This document shows, piece by piece, positions 60,932 to 64,000 of a DNA stretch of 64,000 bases (its first letter is position 1; each line of letters starts with the position of its first letter). The notes under the pieces are model-generated. The model had not been told where the DNA came from. It worked only from the letters and a program-made list of their open reading frames with translations, and did no database searches. The stretch is from an uncultured Cellulophaga sp. GTDB taxonomy: Bacteria; Bacteroidota; Bacteroidia; Flavobacteriales; Flavobacteriaceae. The stretch covers positions 248,001 to 312,000 of the forward strand of contig CANMEI010000001.1 in the NCBI GenBank assembly GCA_947496695.1, in the 5' to 3' direction. Position numbers and translations under genes: made by a program.

Positions 60932-61480
60932 ATGCCAGTAAAAATTAGATTACAAAGACACGGTAAAAAAGGAAAACCATTCTATTGGGTAGTTGCAGCA
61001 GATGCAAGATCAAAAAGAGATGGTAAATTCTTAGAAAAATTAGGTATCTACAACCCTAATACAAACCCTGCAACAATTGAATTAAACATAGATAAATCTG
61101 TTACTTGGTTACAGAATGGTGCACAACCTACTGAAACTGCTAAGAGAATTTTATCATATAAAGGTGTTCTTTTAAAGCATCACTTATTAGGTGGTGTACG
61201 TAAAGGTGCATTAACTGAAGAGCAAGTTGAAGAAAAATTCAATGCTTGGTTAGAAGAAAAAGGTAAAATAGTTGGTTCTAAATTAGAAGGTTTAGATAAA
61301 GCTAAGGCTGAAGCTAAAGCTAAAGCATTTGAAGCTGAAAAAGCTATAAATGAAAAGCGTGCTGCTGAAGCTGCAGCTGCTGCTTTACCAGAAGAAGTAG
61401 TTGCTGAGGCAGAAGTTGCAACTGAAGAGGCTGCACCAGCTGAGGAAGCTCCTGCTGCTGACACAGAAACTAAAGAATAA
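60932..61480 (+). CDS. rpsP: 30S ribosomal protein S16 with long C-terminal extension
   Basis: Ribosomal protein S16, 182 aa, about twice the usual 80-90 aa. The conserved core is residues 1-80 (PVKIRLQRHGKKGKPFYWVVAAD, then FLEKLGIYNPN and GAQPTETAKRIL). The rest is a Lys/Ala/Glu-rich helix and an acidic Ala-rich tail (VVAEAEVATEEAAPAEEAPA) that looks disordered. Such extensions are seen in S16 of this phylum. It is followed by rimM with 17 bp between, the usual pairing. Confidence 0.95.
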   Translation: MPVKIRLQRHGKKGKPFYWVVAADARSKRDGKFLEKLGIYNPNTNPATIELNIDKSVTWLQNGAQPTETAKRILSYKGVLLKHHLLGGVRKGALTEEQVEEKFNAWLEEKGKIVGSKLEGLDKAKAEAKAKAFEAEKAINEKRAAEAAAAALPEEVVAEAEVATEEAAPAEEAPAADTETKE

Positions 61481-61497
61481 TTATTATTTAAAACGAT

Positions 61498-62028
61498 ATG
61501 CTAAAGTCAGATTGTTTCTACTTAGGTAAAATCGTTTCAAAATATAGTTTTAAAGGTGAGTTGCTAATTAAATTAGATACCGACGAGCCTGAAGCATACG
61601 AAAATTTGGAATCAGTATTTATTTCCCTTGGAAATAATCTGGTTCCTTTTTTTATTAAAAAATCGCAACTACACAAATCAACATTACTACGTGTTCGTTT
61701 TGAAGAAATTGCGGATGAATCAGATGCAGATCGCATTATGGGTTCAGAAATATACCTACCACTAACTATGTTACCGAAACTTACAGGTAACAAATTTTAC
61801 TTTCACGAGGTTATTGGATTTTCTTTAAATGACAATGTCCATGGAGATATTGGTATTATTGAAAGTGTAAACGATACTACTTCACAAGCATTATTTGAAG
61901 CCGTAAAAGACGGTAAACAACTGCTTATACCTATTAATGATGAGATTATCACTAAAGTAGATCGTGAAGAAAAAATCATTTATGTAAGCACTCCAGATGG
62001 ACTAGTGGACTTATATTTAAATTTATAA
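61498..62028 (+). CDS. rimM: ribosome maturation factor RimM
   Basis: RimM, 176 aa, which binds S19 and helps mature the 30S head. The N-terminal RimM barrel (LGKIVSKYSFKGELLIKLDTD) and the C-terminal PRC barrel (FYFHEVIGFSLNDNVHGDIG, LLIPINDEII) are complete. It is co-transcribed with rpsP. trmD and rplS, which often follow in other bacteria, are not here; the next gene is on the other strand. Confidence 0.93.
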   Translation: MLKSDCFYLGKIVSKYSFKGELLIKLDTDEPEAYENLESVFISLGNNLVPFFIKKSQLHKSTLLRVRFEEIADESDADRIMGSEIYLPLTMLPKLTGNKFYFHEVIGFSLNDNVHGDIGIIESVNDTTSQALFEAVKDGKQLLIPINDEIITKVDREEKIIYVSTPDGLVDLYLNL

Positions 62029-62035
62029 GTGCTTT

Positions 62036-62398
62036 TTAATTCAAATCAATTGACTGGTTTTCAAGCATGTTATCTAATCGCAATTGAAAAATTGTCCCTG
62101 TAATTAAATCATCAACTTTACCTAATTCATTATAAGTCATTGCAAAACTAATTTGACTAAATGGTGTTTGCAGTAAATACGATTTACAAGAATCTTTTTG
62201 TCTGCAACCTTCACAAACACAAAGTTCATTTAAAGTGTTTTCTATGATAATTGAAAACAATTCTAACTCATTTTGAGTTACATAAACCCCAATATCTTTA
62301 AATACTAATTGCACCTTTTTATGATCTTTTCCTGGAGTTTTTTTCCACTGAAAAGCAATTCCAAAATCATTATAGTAAATTGTATGAATATCGTCCAT
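62036..62398 (-). CDS. small conserved Cys-containing protein (DUF6686-like)
   Basis: Cytoplasmic protein of 120 aa, without signal or membrane segment, most like the DUF6686 group. It has a four-Cys cluster, CVCEGCRQKDSC (about 76-87), which could bind a metal, in an otherwise beta-rich chain that starts IYYNDFGIAFQWKK. Function unknown. It converges on rimM with 7 bp between. Confidence 0.65.
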   Translation of the reverse strand: MDDIHTIYYNDFGIAFQWKKTPGKDHKKVQLVFKDIGVYVTQNELELFSIIIENTLNELCVCEGCRQKDSCKSYLLQTPFSQISFAMTYNELGKVDDLITGTIFQLRLDNMLENQSIDLN

Positions 62399-62496
62399 GA
62401 GGATTAATTTTATTTATATTAATTCTAAATAACGAATTTATGTAGAATCATTCTAAATAAAAAACAAAACAGGACTAATTTTCCTACTTTTTGAAA

Positions 62497-64000
62497 TTAA
62501 TAACAATCAGACTTAATTAAATGCCTAAAATCATTAATTTTAAGCTTATTAGCTAAGCAAATTTGCTCAAGAGCATCAAGAATACCTTTATACATTACTA
62601 AAGAGCCACAGACCATCAATACCCCCTGACTTAAAAAAGTTTCAATTATAAAATCAGAATCACGCATAACTAAATCTTGTACATAGACTTTATATTCTTC
62701 TTGAGAAAAAGCAATATTTAACTTGGTGAGGTTTCCTTCTTTTAGATACGTACTAATTTCTGGTTGGTATAAATTGAAAGCTGCTTTTGTTCTTACACCA
62801 CAATACAAGTGAGTATCTACTTTTTTTGAATTACCAGCTAACATACCTATAAAAGGAATAATTCCGGTACCATTACCAATCATAACTACTCTATCTATTT
62901 TTTGAGGAAAATGAAAATTTTTGTTTTGAATTACCCTAGCGCTAATCTTATTATTTATAGGTAAATTATTTAAGAAGTTAGAACCTAATCCGTTTTGGTG
63001 ACACTTTACACTTAAATGCAGGTTATCATCAATTTTTGCAATTGAATACAAACGCTCATTATAGTCATCTTTGGGGTAGATAGCTAATAAGTCGCCAGAG
63101 GCAAAACGAAGGTTTTTTTTAGGCTTTAAAACAAGTCTAAAAGTATCATCTTTATTGGTTTTAGACACCACTTTAAATAGTACGGTATTTTTAGGTTTCG
63201 CTTCAAAAGCTTCAGAAGAAATTGAAAATTGTTTCCCTACTGCTTTGGACCATATAGCAACCCATTGCTCAAAACTATTAAATGATTTATCATTAACTGT
63301 AAAAGGTGGCAGTAGCTGTTTTATATTTTGCACTTGCAAAGCCTTATCTACATCAAAAGCAAATTTGCAAAAATCAGCGTATGATAGCGAACCAAAACCT
63401 ACTACAGAATAATCATAGCTTTGGTTTTGTTTGGTTGTTTTTAAAAACTTTAAAAAATTAGTTGCATTTGCTGGCGCTTCCCCTTCACCATAAGTAGAAG
63501 TTAGAACTATTAAATGCTTCATGTTTTTATACACGGTATATTTATTTAATTCCGCAACAAAAACACGTTTACCATTAGTAATTAATTCTTTCTTTAATGC
63601 ATTAGCAAATAATAAAGTTCCTCCATTTTCAGAACCCACCAAAATAACATACTCACTATTATTTTTAGTAAATTTATTTTTAATTCTAGATGCTCTTCTT
63701 TTAAGTGTCATAGCAAAACCAGAATAAATGAAAAACAAAATGTTTACCATAGCAATCAATAATATAAATGACCATATTATAGAACCCTGACCAGTATGTA
63801 ATTTCAAGCTTAATTTTGAAAGCACATTAATAAAAGGATCTTCAATCGCACTCAAAACCTCGCCAGTAAATTGATTAATTACCAACTCTTTAGTTTGCAA
63901 TTTAATCGTGTAATAATCCTCAACATCATCAGAAAATGGAAATTCTACTTGCACAACATCTGATAACTTTACATCTTTTAAAACAGGAAAATCATTAATA
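62497..64000 (-). CDS. PepSY/flavodoxin/FAD-NADPH reductase (partial, runs off the edge)
   Basis: C-terminal part of a membrane flavoprotein reductase; the frame is open to base 64000, so the true start is outside the window and the GTG at 63954 is not it. Visible order: PepSY-type periplasmic segment (VKLSDVVQVEFP, ELVINQFTGEVLS), membrane helix (IIWSFILLIAMVNILFFIYSGF), flavodoxin domain (YVILVGSENGGTLLFANALK), then the FAD/NADPH reductase half with RLYSIAK (FAD), GNGTGIIPFIGM and MVCGSLVMYKGILDAL (NADPH). It resembles sulfite-reductase-alpha/P450-reductase proteins fused to PepSY, which move electrons from NADPH across the membrane, probably for iron or haem-related reduction. Confidence 0.85.
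   Translation of the reverse strand, partial: INDFPVLKDVKLSDVVQVEFPFSDDVEDYYTIKLQTKELVINQFTGEVLSAIEDPFINVLSKLSLKLHTGQGSIIWSFILLIAMVNILFFIYSGFAMTLKRRASRIKNKFTKNNSEYVILVGSENGGTLLFANALKKELITNGKRVFVAELNKYTVYKNMKHLIVLTSTYGEGEAPANATNFLKFLKTTKQNQSYDYSVVGFGSLSYADFCKFAFDVDKALQVQNIKQLLPPFTVNDKSFNSFEQWVAIWSKAVGKQFSISSEAFEAKPKNTVLFKVVSKTNKDDTFRLVLKPKKNLRFASGDLLAIYPKDDYNERLYSIAKIDDNLHLSVKCHQNGLGSNFLNNLPINNKISARVIQNKNFHFPQKIDRVVMIGNGTGIIPFIGMLAGNSKKVDTHLYCGVRTKAAFNLYQPEISTYLKEGNLTKLNIAFSQEEYKVYVQDLVMRDSDFIIETFLSQGVLMVCGSLVMYKGILDALEQICLANKLKINDFRHLIKSDCY

Noticed and set aside
61180..61464. Ala/Ser-rich frame antisense to rpsP
   Set aside because: It mirrors the low-complexity tail of S16 and has no independent support.

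Overview
The window is chromosomal DNA from a low-GC Bacteroidota, most likely a marine-type Flavobacteriaceae member. The basis is the strongly AT-rich coding style, CarboxypepD_reg-type TonB-dependent receptors paired with lipoproteins, -7 promoter elements of the Bacteroidota TAnnTTTG form, a fused CcoNO oxidase subunit, an exonuclease-DnaE fusion, and families typical of this phylum (DUF4407, DUF4230, membrane MutS-like ATPase). No phage, insertion sequence, CRISPR array or plasmid gene is visible. It is mostly ordinary chromosome.

Layout. 0-4.5 kb: a beta-helix lipoprotein and a TonB-dependent receptor. 4.6 kb: tRNA-Leu(UAG). 4.8-9 kb: M20 peptidase, NYN/LOTUS protein, PhnA-like protein, DUF4407 protein. 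9-18.5 kb: a long minus-strand stretch holding a YdjM-like membrane protein, a membrane MutS-like ATPase, a candidate small RNA, and a co-directional run (TonB-like lipoprotein, ruvC, hemW, cyclase family, DUF4230, Dabb, MmcQ/YjbR). It ends in a BlaI/M56-TonB regulatory pair controlled from a promoter that carries three copies of one 16-bp operator. 18.6-24.5 kb: DUF456 protein, surface-type protein, nitroreductase, an AraC/MFS pair, a small disordered protein, a second and stronger candidate small RNA, and NDH-2.

24.6-37.9 kb is the most coherent block, a microaerobic respiration locus: universal stress protein, Crp/Fnr regulator, CcoI-type copper ATPase, CcoS, fused CcoNO, CcoQ, single-heme CcoP, CcoG, CcoH, a SafE-like membrane protein, a truncated haemoglobin, a second universal stress protein and HemN. 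Five promoters in this block carry an FNR-type dyad (TGA-N6-TCA). In all five the dyad centre lies exactly 29.5 bp from the first base of the -7 element, which is the class II activator geometry. One dyad serves two divergent promoters. Together they tie the terminal oxidase, its copper supply, oxygen-independent haem synthesis, stress proteins and the regulator itself into one local regulon.

38.5-44.6 kb: a cluster of TonB-dependent receptor, lipoprotein, Tat-exported aminotransferase-fold protein and AEC transporter, which looks like an uptake and periplasmic processing route for an unknown substrate. 44.7 kb: siroheme synthase N-terminal-type protein. 45.3-51.4 kb: a signalling operon of an eight-PAS histidine kinase, an Rcp1-like receiver, a REC-PAS-DHp protein without an ATPase domain, and a second receiver. 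51.6-54.6 kb: a beta-barrel protein and a TPR histidine kinase. 54.6-64 kb: tRNA-Asp, DUF58 protein, thioredoxin, exonuclease-DnaE fusion, rpsP-rimM, a small DUF6686-like protein and a PepSY/flavodoxin reductase that runs off the right edge.

The strongest candidates for something undescribed are the two structured small-RNA candidates, the three-operator BlaI promoter, the fixed-geometry FNR regulon and the exported-aminotransferase uptake cluster. All were read by eye from one sequence, with no alignment or database search.
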